This document shows, in pieces, positions 1 through 5,575 of a DNA stretch of 10,370 nt; position 1 is the stretch's first letter; every line of letters starts with the position of its first letter. The notes under the pieces were generated by a model that saw only the letters and a list, made by a program, of their open reading frames with translations, did not search any database and had not been told where the DNA came from. Position numbers and translations under genes: made by a program. The stretch is from Clostridiales bacterium (lineage in GTDB: Bacteria; Bacillota; Peptococcia; Peptococcales; Peptococcaceae). The DNA lies in assembly GCA_003343815.1 (NCBI GenBank), contig QAKL01000066.1, forward strand, positions 1 to 10,370, in the 5' to 3' direction.

Positions 1-90
1 GATAATGATACTCCCGCGTTGAACGCCCTCAAAGCATTGCGCGGCGCACCCATAGGTATGGGACGGGGTGAAATTCCCGTGGGTCGCTGA
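1..90 (+). CDS. C-terminal fragment of an unidentified element gene
   Basis: Frame 1 is open from the window edge to a TGA at 88-90, giving 29 residues that end in GEIPVGR. The other two forward frames close early. About 60 of the first 100 bases are G or C, in sharp contrast to the xis-int segment right after it, so the fragment may belong to a differently sourced module of the element. I do not recognise the peptide. Position upstream of xis would fit a replication or regulatory gene of a Tn916-like element, but nothing in the fragment shows this. It could also be noncoding. Confidence 0.4.
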   Translation, partial: DNDTPALNALKALRGAPIGMGRGEIPVGR

Positions 91-96
91 GTGACC
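49..96. repeat. Cluster of three small inverted repeats
   Basis: Three short palindromes follow each other: CCCATA/TATGGG at 49-54 and 57-62 (perfect arms, 2-base centre), ACGGG/CCCGT at 63-67 and 76-80, and GGTC/GACC at 82-85 and 93-96. The block straddles the stop codon of the upstream reading frame and ends just before the possible xis promoter. None is followed by a T-run, so it is not a typical terminator. It could be a protein-binding or folded-RNA region, or coincidence in GC-rich DNA. Confidence 0.3.
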
Positions 97-118
97 GCCG
101 GTATGTCGATTTTATAAT
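91..118 (+). promoter_or_regulatory. Possible sigma-A promoter for xis
   Basis: A perfect -10 hexamer TATAAT lies at 113-118, with GTGACC (4 of 6 to TTGACA) at 91-96 and a 16-base spacer. Transcription would start near 125, leaving a very short leader that still includes the xis Shine-Dalgarno sequence at 126-131. The perfect -10 is the main support; the weak -35 and tight leader keep confidence low. xis may instead be transcribed from further upstream in the element. Confidence 0.35.
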
Positions 119-140
119 AATTTGAAAGGAGTAAATTTTT

Positions 141-428
141 ATGAATGATAGAGAAAGAAATATTAATTGTAATTTGCAATGTAAAGAAACGATTATGAAT
201 AACGAAGCAATAGATCTGCCGTTTATGAAAAATGAGGTGAAAGTCCCGATTCATCTTAAAATGACTTTAACAATAAAAGAAGCTGCTGAATACAGCAATA
301 TTGGAATAAATAAAATTGACGCTTTGCTAAAAGAACCAAAATGCCCTTTTGTGCTATATGTCGGGACAAAGAAATTAGTAAAACGTAAAGAATTTGAAGA
401 TTATATAAGTAAAAAAATTTTTATATAG
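141..428 (+). CDS. xis: Tn916-type excisionase (Xis)
   Basis: A 95-residue basic protein. Residues about 35-89 match the Tn916 Xis pattern: a short segment leading to the winged-helix DNA-binding core LTIKEAAEYSNIGINKI, then a strand region and a basic stretch KKLVKRKEFEDYI. Xis proteins of this family bind near the element ends and steer integrase toward excision. The gene precedes int in the same direction, as in Tn916. The start at 141 is supported by AAGGAG at 126-131 with a 9-base spacer; internal ATGs at 195 and 225 lack a comparable site. The N-terminus is roughly 25-30 residues longer than the Tn916 protein as I remember it and holds two cysteines (C10, C14) of unknown meaning. Composition is strongly AT-rich. 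Confidence 0.82.
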   Translation: MNDRERNINCNLQCKETIMNNEAIDLPFMKNEVKVPIHLKMTLTIKEAAEYSNIGINKIDALLKEPKCPFVLYVGTKKLVKRKEFEDYISKKIFI

Positions 429-451
429 CTTGCAAATTTTGTAGGATTGCA

Positions 452-480
452 TTGAAAAATAAGAGTCTATGTGCTATAAT
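452..480 (+). promoter_or_regulatory. Sigma-A promoter of integrase, extended -10
   Basis: TTGAAA (5 of 6) at 452-457 and a perfect TATAAT at 475-480 are separated by 17 bases, with TGC directly before the -10 as an extended -10 element. This is the best vegetative promoter in the window. Initiation would be expected near 487, giving a leader of about 35 nucleotides that consists mostly of the hairpin at 494-518. Confidence 0.8.
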
Positions 481-501
481 TCATAATTGCGTTGGACTCT
501 T
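461..501 (+). promoter_or_regulatory. Alternative pairing segment in the xis-int leader
   Basis: AAGAGTC at 461-467 is exactly complementary to GACTCTT at 495-501, the arm that otherwise masks the int ribosome-binding site. The first segment lies upstream of the expected start from the 452-480 promoter, so it would exist only in RNAs entering from xis. In such RNAs it could compete for the masking arm and free the Shine-Dalgarno sequence. The complementarity is seen; the switching function is inference. Confidence 0.4.
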
Positions 502-518
502 TTTAGGGAAAGGAGTCC
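494..518 (+). promoter_or_regulatory. Hairpin masking the integrase ribosome-binding site
   Basis: Bases 494-504 (GGACTCTTTTT) pair with 508-518 (GAAAGGAGTCC) over 11 consecutive positions, including two G-U pairs, closing a 3-base loop. The entire Shine-Dalgarno sequence AAAGGAG (509-515) is inside the right arm, and the start codon follows three bases later at 522. Such a structure should reduce integrase translation unless opened. It has no T-run after it, so it is not a terminator. Confidence 0.65.
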
Positions 519-521
519 TGA

Positions 522-1706
522 ATGGGAAAAAATTTAAAAGGTAAAGAATGTGGTAAAGGTATTTGTCAAAGAAAGGACGGTTTATACTTTGCAAGATTTT
601 ACGCAAAAAATGGAATGCGTAAAAATAGATATTTTAAAACATTGCCGGAAGCAAGGAGATGGCTTGCTGATGCAAAATATGAAGAAGAACATAATTTAGT
701 CGTAACTTCTCCCGATATGACAGTGGACGATTGGTTTGCTTATTGGCTTGAAAATATAATTTGTGACCTTGCACCTAATACAAAAAGAAATTATATGGAG
801 CGGTATAAACAAAACATTCAACCTGTAATTGGGGGAATGAGCATTATTAATGTGAAGCCAATGCACTGCAAAGCTGTTTTAAATCGCATGGAAAACATTT
901 ATGCAGGATCAACTATTCGGCAGGCTTATATCACCATGGGGACTATGTTTAAATCAGCAGTTATGAATGATATTATTGCCAAACATCCTATGAATGGCGT
1001 TAGATACACCAAACCTGTGCGGGCGGCAGATGATATTAAGTACCTGACTGTTGATGAGCAAGAAAAATTTCTTAAGGTAGCGGAGCGTTCTCATAATTAC
1101 AGACAATATGTATTGCTCTTAGAAACTGGGCTGAGAACAGCTGAAATGATTGGCTTAACTTGGGATTGTATCGACTGGGAAAGCCGTACATTAACGGTGA
1201 ATAAAACCTTGGAGTATCGTCATGGCAGAGGATATTGGCGTGCAGGACCTCCTAAAACAAAGAAAAGTTACCGCACTATTCCACTAACAGAACGAGCATA
1301 TTCAATTCTCAAAAGTTGTTATGATGAGAAAGACAACAGAAAAGAATCTGAAATCTTGTCGCAGGTATTAGAGTATACTGACAGCAGAACAGGAGAAAAT
1401 AAATGCCTCGTGATGCGTGATTTAGTGTTTATTAACTGGAGAACAGGCGAACCTGCTAAAAACAGCTCCTATGATACACATTTATATAAATTGTGTGATG
1501 AAGCTGGGATTAAACGCTTTTGTATGCACGCTTTACGACATACTTATGCTACACGTGCTATTGAACGCGGTGTACAACCTAAAGTGTTGCAGCAGCTTTT
1601 AGGACACGCAAGTATTAAAACAACAATGGACAGATATGTCCATGTAACGGACGAATCACTGGTTAATGCCGTACACCAATTTGAACAGGCAGCACCGACC
1701 AGCTAA
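522..1706 (+). CDS. int: Tyrosine integrase, Tn916 family
   Basis: A 394-residue tyrosine recombinase expected to cut and rejoin DNA at the element ends for integration and, with Xis, excision. Residues about 10-60 form the arm-type DNA-binding domain of Tn916-like integrases, about 65-155 the core-binding helical domain, and about 170-385 the catalytic domain. The catalytic set is visible: R205 in GLRTAEM, a lysine at K245 or K247 in PPKTKKSYR, H336 and R339 in HALRH, H362 in LLGHAS, and nucleophile Y372 in DRYVHVT. Nothing essential is missing, and the length is close to the roughly 400 residues usual for the family. The start is set by AAAGGAG at 509-515, 6 bases upstream, though that site is buried in a hairpin. 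No terminator follows before ychF. Confidence 0.95.
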   Translation: MGKNLKGKECGKGICQRKDGLYFARFYAKNGMRKNRYFKTLPEARRWLADAKYEEEHNLVVTSPDMTVDDWFAYWLENIICDLAPNTKRNYMERYKQNIQPVIGGMSIINVKPMHCKAVLNRMENIYAGSTIRQAYITMGTMFKSAVMNDIIAKHPMNGVRYTKPVRAADDIKYLTVDEQEKFLKVAERSHNYRQYVLLLETGLRTAEMIGLTWDCIDWESRTLTVNKTLEYRHGRGYWRAGPPKTKKSYRTIPLTERAYSILKSCYDEKDNRKESEILSQVLEYTDSRTGENKCLVMRDLVFINWRTGEPAKNSSYDTHLYKLCDEAGIKRFCMHALRHTYATRAIERGVQPKVLQQLLGHASIKTTMDRYVHVTDESLVNAVHQFEQAAPTS

Positions 1707-1709
1707 AAA

Positions 1710-1774
1710 GGTGTAAAATGGGTGTAGTAAAAATACAGAGAAAGGCAAAAATTCGATAAATAAAGGATTTTTGG
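1710..1774. repeat. Candidate attachment-site region: direct repeat and inverted arms
   Basis: Downstream of int there is a direct repeat, GGTGTAAAA (1710-1718) and GGTGTAGTAAAA (1721-1732), spaced 11 bases apart, resembling arm-type integrase binding sites. It is followed by imperfect inverted arms GCAAAAATTC (1745-1754) and GGATTTTTGG (1765-1774), matching at 8 of 10 positions around a 10-base centre, reminiscent of the core sites of tyrosine recombinases. The layout and position fit an attachment site, but the exact junction cannot be fixed without the other element end or an empty site. Confidence 0.4.
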
Positions 1775-1790
1775 ATGGGTAAATAGTAAA

Positions 1791-2882
1791 ATGAAATTAG
1801 GTATCGTGGGTTTGCCGAATGTCGGCAAAAGTACCCTTTTTAACTCTTTAACCAAAGCCGGTGCTGAGTCGGCTAACTATCCGTTTTGCACGATTGATCC
1901 CAATGTCGGCGTGGTAGCTGTGCCGGACAAGCGCTTGGACGTTTTGGGCAAAATGTATAATTCGCAAAAGGTAGTCCCGGCAGTGATTGAGTTTGTCGAT
2001 ATTGCGGGCTTGGTGCGCGGCGCGTCCAAAGGCGAGGGCTTGGGTAACCAATTTTTATCACATATCCGCGAGGTGGACGCGATAGTGCATGTCGTGCGCT
2101 GCTTTGAGGACGAAAATGTCGTCCATGTCGAGGGCTCGGTCGATCCTTTGCGCGACATCGAGACGATTAATTTAGAGTTAATTTTGGCAGATATGGACGT
2201 ACTGGATCGCCGTTTGCAAAAGACGAAAAAATCCGGTAAAAGCGGCGATAAAGCCTTAATTGCCGAGGCAGCGTTTTTGGAAAGATTGATGGAGCATTTA
2301 GAAAGCGGAGAGTGTGCGCGTAGCTTTGAAATCGAGCGCGAGGACGAAAAAGAAATATTCGATTCGATTAATCTTTTGACCGCAAAGCCCGTGCTTTACG
2401 CGGCAAATGTCAGCGAGGACGACGCGGCGACGGGTAATGCTTTTGTCGAGCAGGTGAAAGAATTTGCGGCGAAAGAAGGCTCAGAGGTCTTTACTGTCTG
2501 CGCGCAGATCGAGCAGGAAATCGCCGAGTTAGATGACGATGAAAAGCAGATGTTTTTGGAGGAATTAGGTATTGGCGAGAGCGGTCTGGATAAACTAATT
2601 GCCGCGAGCTATAAACTTTTGGGCTTAATCAGCTATCTTACCGCCGGGGAAAAAGAAACTAAGGCATGGACGATTACCAAAGGCACCAAGGCTCCGCAGG
2701 CGGCAGGTAAAATTCACTCGGATTTCGAGCGCGGCTTTATTCGTGCGGAAATCGTTTCCTACGATGATTTGATGGCTTGCGGTACCTATACTGCGGCGAA
2801 AGAAAAAGGCTTGGTGCGCTTAGAGGGCAAAGACTACGTCATGCAGGATGGAGATATTGTCGTTTTCCGTTTTAATGTGTAA
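1791..2882 (+). CDS. ychF: Redox-regulated ATPase YchF (Obg family)
   Basis: A full-length 363-residue YchF/OLA1-type protein, a cytoplasmic P-loop NTPase of the Obg family that prefers ATP, binds ribosomes and is linked to stress and redox responses. The P-loop GLPNVGKST is at residues 7-15, the switch II motif DIAG at 70-73, and the altered base-specificity motif NVSE at 206-209 replaces NKxD of GTPases, as usual for YchF. A long helical insertion lies at about 125-185 and the C-terminal TGS-like domain at about 278-362. The ATG at 1791 gives the standard family N-terminus. Unlike most genes here, it has no strong Shine-Dalgarno sequence: the nearest purine-rich stretch is GGATGGG at 1773-1779. 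It lies just downstream of an integrated element, which may have replaced its leader. Confidence 0.97.
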   Translation: MKLGIVGLPNVGKSTLFNSLTKAGAESANYPFCTIDPNVGVVAVPDKRLDVLGKMYNSQKVVPAVIEFVDIAGLVRGASKGEGLGNQFLSHIREVDAIVHVVRCFEDENVVHVEGSVDPLRDIETINLELILADMDVLDRRLQKTKKSGKSGDKALIAEAAFLERLMEHLESGECARSFEIEREDEKEIFDSINLLTAKPVLYAANVSEDDAATGNAFVEQVKEFAAKEGSEVFTVCAQIEQEIAELDDDEKQMFLEELGIGESGLDKLIAASYKLLGLISYLTAGEKETKAWTITKGTKAPQAAGKIHSDFERGFIRAEIVSYDDLMACGTYTAAKEKGLVRLEGKDYVMQDGDIVVFRFNV

Positions 2883-2930
2883 AAATAGAAGAAAAAGTCG
2901 AAAAAAATCGGATAAATATTCCATAATATA

Positions 2931-2959
2931 GCAGGAATTTCCTAAAAGTGGTAGAAATA
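2931..2959 (+). promoter_or_regulatory. Sigma-H-like promoter of spoVS
   Basis: GCAGGAATT (2931-2939) fits the -35 consensus RnAGGAwWW fully. After an 11-base spacer, GTAGAAATA (2951-2959) fits the -10 consensus RnnGAATww with one mismatch. In Bacillus subtilis spoVS is a sigma-H gene, so a site at this distance is expected. This was matched by eye; the AT-rich spacer raises the chance of a fortuitous match. Confidence 0.5.
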
Positions 2960-3007
2960 TATAATTGTCAGTATTACTTAATCACTTTTTAAGGAGGACA
3001 AAATATT

Positions 3008-3268
3008 ATGGAAGTGTTAAAGGTTTCAGCAAAATCCAACCCAAATTCGGTGGCAGGAGCTTTGGCGGGAGTCATCCGAGAGCGTGGCTGTGCGGAGATG
3101 CAGGCCATCGGCGCCGGGGCTTTGAATCAGGCAGTAAAAGCGGTAGCTATTGCCCGAGGTTTCGTAGCGCCCAGTGGGATTGATCTCATCTGTATACCGG
3201 CATTTACCGATATTACTATCGAGAGCGAGGAACGCACTGCGATAAAATTGATAGTGGAACCAAGATAA
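3008..3268 (+). CDS. spoVS: Stage V sporulation protein S
   Basis: An 86-residue protein of exactly the family length and almost the same sequence as Bacillus SpoVS throughout, including NSVAGALAGVIRERG, AIGAGALNQAVKA and GFVAPSGIDLICIPAF. SpoVS is a small Alba-like protein that affects progression through asymmetric septation and later sporulation; its biochemical action is not well defined, though nucleic-acid binding is suggested by the fold. The start is fixed by AAGGAGG at 2991-2997, 10 bases before the ATG. The gene has a sigma-H-like promoter upstream and a strong terminator directly downstream, so it looks like a single-gene transcription unit with possible readthrough into the dipeptidase gene. 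Confidence 0.97.
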   Translation: MEVLKVSAKSNPNSVAGALAGVIRERGCAEMQAIGAGALNQAVKAVAIARGFVAPSGIDLICIPAFTDITIESEERTAIKLIVEPR

Positions 3269-3273
3269 TTTCG

Positions 3274-3301
3274 ACCATGGTCTTCGGACCATGGTTTTTT
3301 T
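3274..3301 (+). terminator. Strong intrinsic terminator after spoVS with UUCG loop
   Basis: ACCATGGTC (3274-3282) and GACCATGGT (3287-3295) form a perfect 9-bp stem closed by a TTCG tetraloop between C and G, one of the most stable RNA loops known. A run of seven T residues ends the site (3295-3301). Each arm also contains the self-complementary ACCATGGT. The site separates spoVS from the dipeptidase gene, whose ribosome-binding site begins only three bases after the T-run. Confidence 0.93.
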
Positions 3302-3316
3302 GTGGGAGTGATAAAA

Positions 3317-4246
3317 ATGTTTATTTTAGATGCGCACTGCGACAGCCTGTCGTGGAAATTTGCCGAAAATATCCCGCTTGGGAAAAGTGCAGATGGCAGG
3401 CAGTGGGATTTTGCTGCAATCGAGGGCTTAAACTGGGTACAAGTGATGGCGGCGTTTATCGACAAAGAAAATCGCGACGAGATAAAATTTAATGATTTTT
3501 TGCATCTTTCCGCGCGGCTGCACCACGAACTAACGCAAAATGTGCAAATTAAATTAATTAAAAATGCCGCTGATTTAGCGGCAATAGGCGAGGGGCAGCA
3601 GGGCGTGATTTTTTCTTTGGAGGGCGCTGAAGCTTTAGAGGGTGATCCCGATAATATTTATAAAATATATGAGCAGGACGTGCGTATTTTAGGTCTTTCT
3701 TGGAATAATGACAATCTTTTTGCCGGAGGATCCCTTGGCGCTGATCGAGGATTAAGTGAGCTTGGCAAAGAAGCGGTGCGGATAATCAATAAAATGCCGC
3801 TTGCTTTGGACGGCGCGCATTTATCCGAAAAATCACTGGCAGATGTGCTTAATTTAAGCGAAAAGCCGTTGATCGTTTCTCATGCCGACAGCCGACGATT
3901 GTGTAATCACCCGCGCAATTTAAGCGATGATTATTTGCGCGAAATAGCCGAGATCGGCGGCGCAGTCGGCGTGACCTTTGTGCGCGAGTTTTTGTGCGAG
4001 GAGCCTGTCAAAGCCAATATCGTCTCGATAGCGGAGCATATTTATCACATGGTCGATGTTATGGGGATTGAGCATGTGGGGATTGGCTCGGATTTCGACG
4101 GGGTGGACGCACCGGTGGAAGGACTTGAAAAAGCGATCCAGCTTTTGCGTCTAAGCTCGTATTTGCGGGCGTTAGGATTTAACGAAAATGATATTTCTTT
4201 AATTATGGGCGGGAACTTTCGCCGTATATTATCGTCAATAATTTAG
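3317..4246 (+). CDS. Membrane dipeptidase family protein (peptidase M19)
   Basis: A 309-residue M19 (renal dipeptidase-like) metallopeptidase that would hydrolyse dipeptides with a two-zinc centre. Metal ligands are visible: H7 and D9 in DAHCD, E102 in FSLEGAE, H168 in DGAHLS, H189 in IVSHAD, and D259 in GIGSDFDG. HPRNLSDD after the second histidine site and MGGNFRRIL near the C-terminus are also typical. No signal peptide is seen, so it is probably cytoplasmic. The ATG at 3317 is chosen because GGGAG at 3304-3308 sits 8 bases upstream; an in-frame GTG at 3302 would overlap that site and follow the spoVS terminator with no room for its own. There is no space for a promoter between terminator and gene. 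The stop codon overlaps the convergent gene by 12 bases. Confidence 0.92.
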   Translation: MFILDAHCDSLSWKFAENIPLGKSADGRQWDFAAIEGLNWVQVMAAFIDKENRDEIKFNDFLHLSARLHHELTQNVQIKLIKNAADLAAIGEGQQGVIFSLEGAEALEGDPDNIYKIYEQDVRILGLSWNNDNLFAGGSLGADRGLSELGKEAVRIINKMPLALDGAHLSEKSLADVLNLSEKPLIVSHADSRRLCNHPRNLSDDYLREIAEIGGAVGVTFVREFLCEEPVKANIVSIAEHIYHMVDVMGIEHVGIGSDFDGVDAPVEGLEKAIQLLRLSSYLRALGFNENDISLIMGGNFRRILSSII

Positions 4247-5389
4247 TGGGGTATAATAAATATTATTATCAGACTCCTCTGCGGCAGGCGCAATGACGGC
4301 TAATGCGGGAGCAGGATCGGTGATGATTAGAGGCTCAGAAGCGACTTCCGGCGCAGTGATTTCATCTGTAGGTGTACTTGAAGTTGCATTTGCTGTCGTA
4401 GGCTCATTTTGACGATAATGTTTCCGATTTGGCGGCGCGGGACAATGCTTGCGGGAGGGCGTGGCGAAAAACGGAGGTTTTTTCGTCAAATGCGGTCTGG
4501 GCGGTGCCGAAAATTGCGGCCGCAGCTGCGGAGCATTATAATGAGGTGTCGGGTGCGGCAGGGAGTTTTTCAGCGTGTTTTTTAACTTGCCAAAAAGTCC
4601 GTTTTCGGCAGATAGAGGAGCAAGCGGCGCTTGCGGGCGCGTGATGCGTTTGACGACGTTTTTCACGGGTTTAGAGTTTAACAGGCTCAAAATCTGCAAA
4701 GTGCTTGGCGTGATCAGTCCGCGGGAGCGGTCGATAAAGGCGTAATCACTGCCGATGGAGGGAAACTCGCGTGCTTTTTCGCGCAATTCGCTCCATGACA
4801 GGCGGTGCTCTTTGGTACGGTTTAAATTATCTTCCAAGGAGAGCAGATAATCATGGTGCGCCTCGGGGATTTTCGCCGGATTTTGATTGGCGAAATGCAA
4901 AAATTCGCGGAATAAGTATTCGACTTCGGCGTATTCCCAGACGGAGGTAAAGGGGCTTTCTCGCATTGCTGCGGTGATCTCGGCGCATGAGCGCGCAGCA
5001 GATGTAAAATAGATAGGTTTGGCATCGGTGCACAGATAGCCGTCTTCCGTTTGGCTTAGGCGGAGGATTTTAGCTATGGAAGAAGAGTCGGGATTCACCA
5101 AATAAGCGACTAACGCGGGATCATCGTCAAAAATATTATACTCTAAAGTATTGAGCCAGACGGCAAAGCGGGCGGCGAAATGCTGCAAAGATTTCCTGCG
5201 GCTCAAATATAAATCAGCAGTCAGGCTTTGCGGTAGGGAAGCGAGGATCTCCAACTCCTCCGGGCTGTACTCGGTGGATTGAAAGTGTTTGATAGCTTCG
5301 CGGACAGCAGAGCATTGCTCGTTTTGGGGGAAATATTCGCCGCTTAGTAATTCCAACAGGTATTCTTGCTGAAAATTGGTTAATTTCAT
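4235..5389 (-). CDS. Unrecognised protein with Pro/His-rich basic and acidic tail
   Basis: A 384-residue protein that I do not recognise. Residues 1-240 look globular and mostly helical, rich in aromatic and acidic residues (for example SPEELEILASLP at 42-53 and WEYAEVEYLFREFLHF at 151-166). Residues about 241-330 are basic and proline-rich with many histidines and a repeated RKH motif (313-315 and 322-324). Residues about 331-384 are rich in Thr, Pro, Ala and Glu and probably disordered. No signal peptide or membrane segment is evident. The start is supported by AAAGAGGTG on the minus strand, 7 bases before the ATG. It is convergent with the dipeptidase, overlapping it by 12 bases, and divergent from the glycosidase gene. 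Base composition matches the surrounding chromosome. Confidence 0.8.
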   Translation of the reverse strand: MKLTNFQQEYLLELLSGEYFPQNEQCSAVREAIKHFQSTEYSPEELEILASLPQSLTADLYLSRRKSLQHFAARFAVWLNTLEYNIFDDDPALVAYLVNPDSSSIAKILRLSQTEDGYLCTDAKPIYFTSAARSCAEITAAMRESPFTSVWEYAEVEYLFREFLHFANQNPAKIPEAHHDYLLSLEDNLNRTKEHRLSWSELREKAREFPSIGSDYAFIDRSRGLITPSTLQILSLLNSKPVKNVVKRITRPQAPLAPLSAENGLFGKLKNTLKNSLPHPTPHYNAPQLRPQFSAPPRPHLTKKPPFFATPSRKHCPAPPNRKHYRQNEPTTANATSSTPTDEITAPEVASEPLIITDPAPALAVIAPAAEESDNNIYYTPLNY

Positions 5390-5431
5390 GCATACACACC
5401 TCTTTCGATATTCAAAATGGCCTTGATATTA

Positions 5432-5460
5432 AATATGAGGATTAAGCTTGGTTGGTGCAA
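5432..5460 (-). promoter_or_regulatory. Tentative promoter of the minus-strand orphan gene
   Basis: On the minus strand TTGCAC (plus 5455-5460) and CATATT (plus 5432-5437) are 17 bases apart, matching sigma-A at 3 and 4 of 6 positions. The same bases can be read as the mother-cell sigma-K form, AC then 17 bases then CATANNNTA, with one mismatch. Initiation near 5425 would give a leader of about 35 nucleotides. Neither reading is strong. Confidence 0.25.
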
Positions 5461-5575
5461 GAAAATATTGGCAGGGAAAAATGTCTGTATGAGGCAGGAT
5501 ATTTTTATTTTTAGAGGGAAACTAAAAAACATGGTTAAAAATGATGTAGTTTATTTTTGAAGAAGGGCGGTAACA

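Larger units (their letters stand above)
1..1790 (+). mobile_element. Integrase-proximal end of a Tn916-type integrative element (partial)
   Basis: The segment holds, in order, the tail of an unidentified reading frame, a Tn916-type excisionase gene and a tyrosine integrase gene, the usual order at the right end of Tn916-like integrative and conjugative elements. The xis-int part is AT-rich, with many AAA, AAT and TTA codons, whereas the genes from ychF onward are markedly richer in G and C, which supports horizontal acquisition. Integrase is the last element gene; the attachment junction should lie in the 84 bases between its stop and ychF, so the right boundary given here is approximate. 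The left end, conjugation genes and the other attachment site are outside the window. Whether the element is intact or mobile cannot be judged. Confidence 0.8.

Noticed and set aside
1681..1709. TTGAAC, 17 bases, TAAAAA as a promoter for ychF
   Set aside because: Only 4 of 6 matches in each hexamer and located inside the end of int; not distinguishable from chance in AT-rich DNA.
1877..2158. Overlapping minus-strand open frames inside ychF
   Set aside because: They are antisense to a conserved gene, their products match nothing I recognise, and they arise from codon bias.
2944..2989. Inverted repeat AAAAGTG / CACTTTT flanking 32 bases, before spoVS
   Set aside because: The stem is short, AT-rich and has a long loop, and it overlaps the likely promoter; too weak for a terminator or riboswitch call.
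5390..5575. Search for a promoter or riboswitch ahead of the glycosidase gene
   Set aside because: TTGGCA at 5468 has no -10 at a workable distance, sporulation sigma patterns fail on spacing, and no structured leader is evident.
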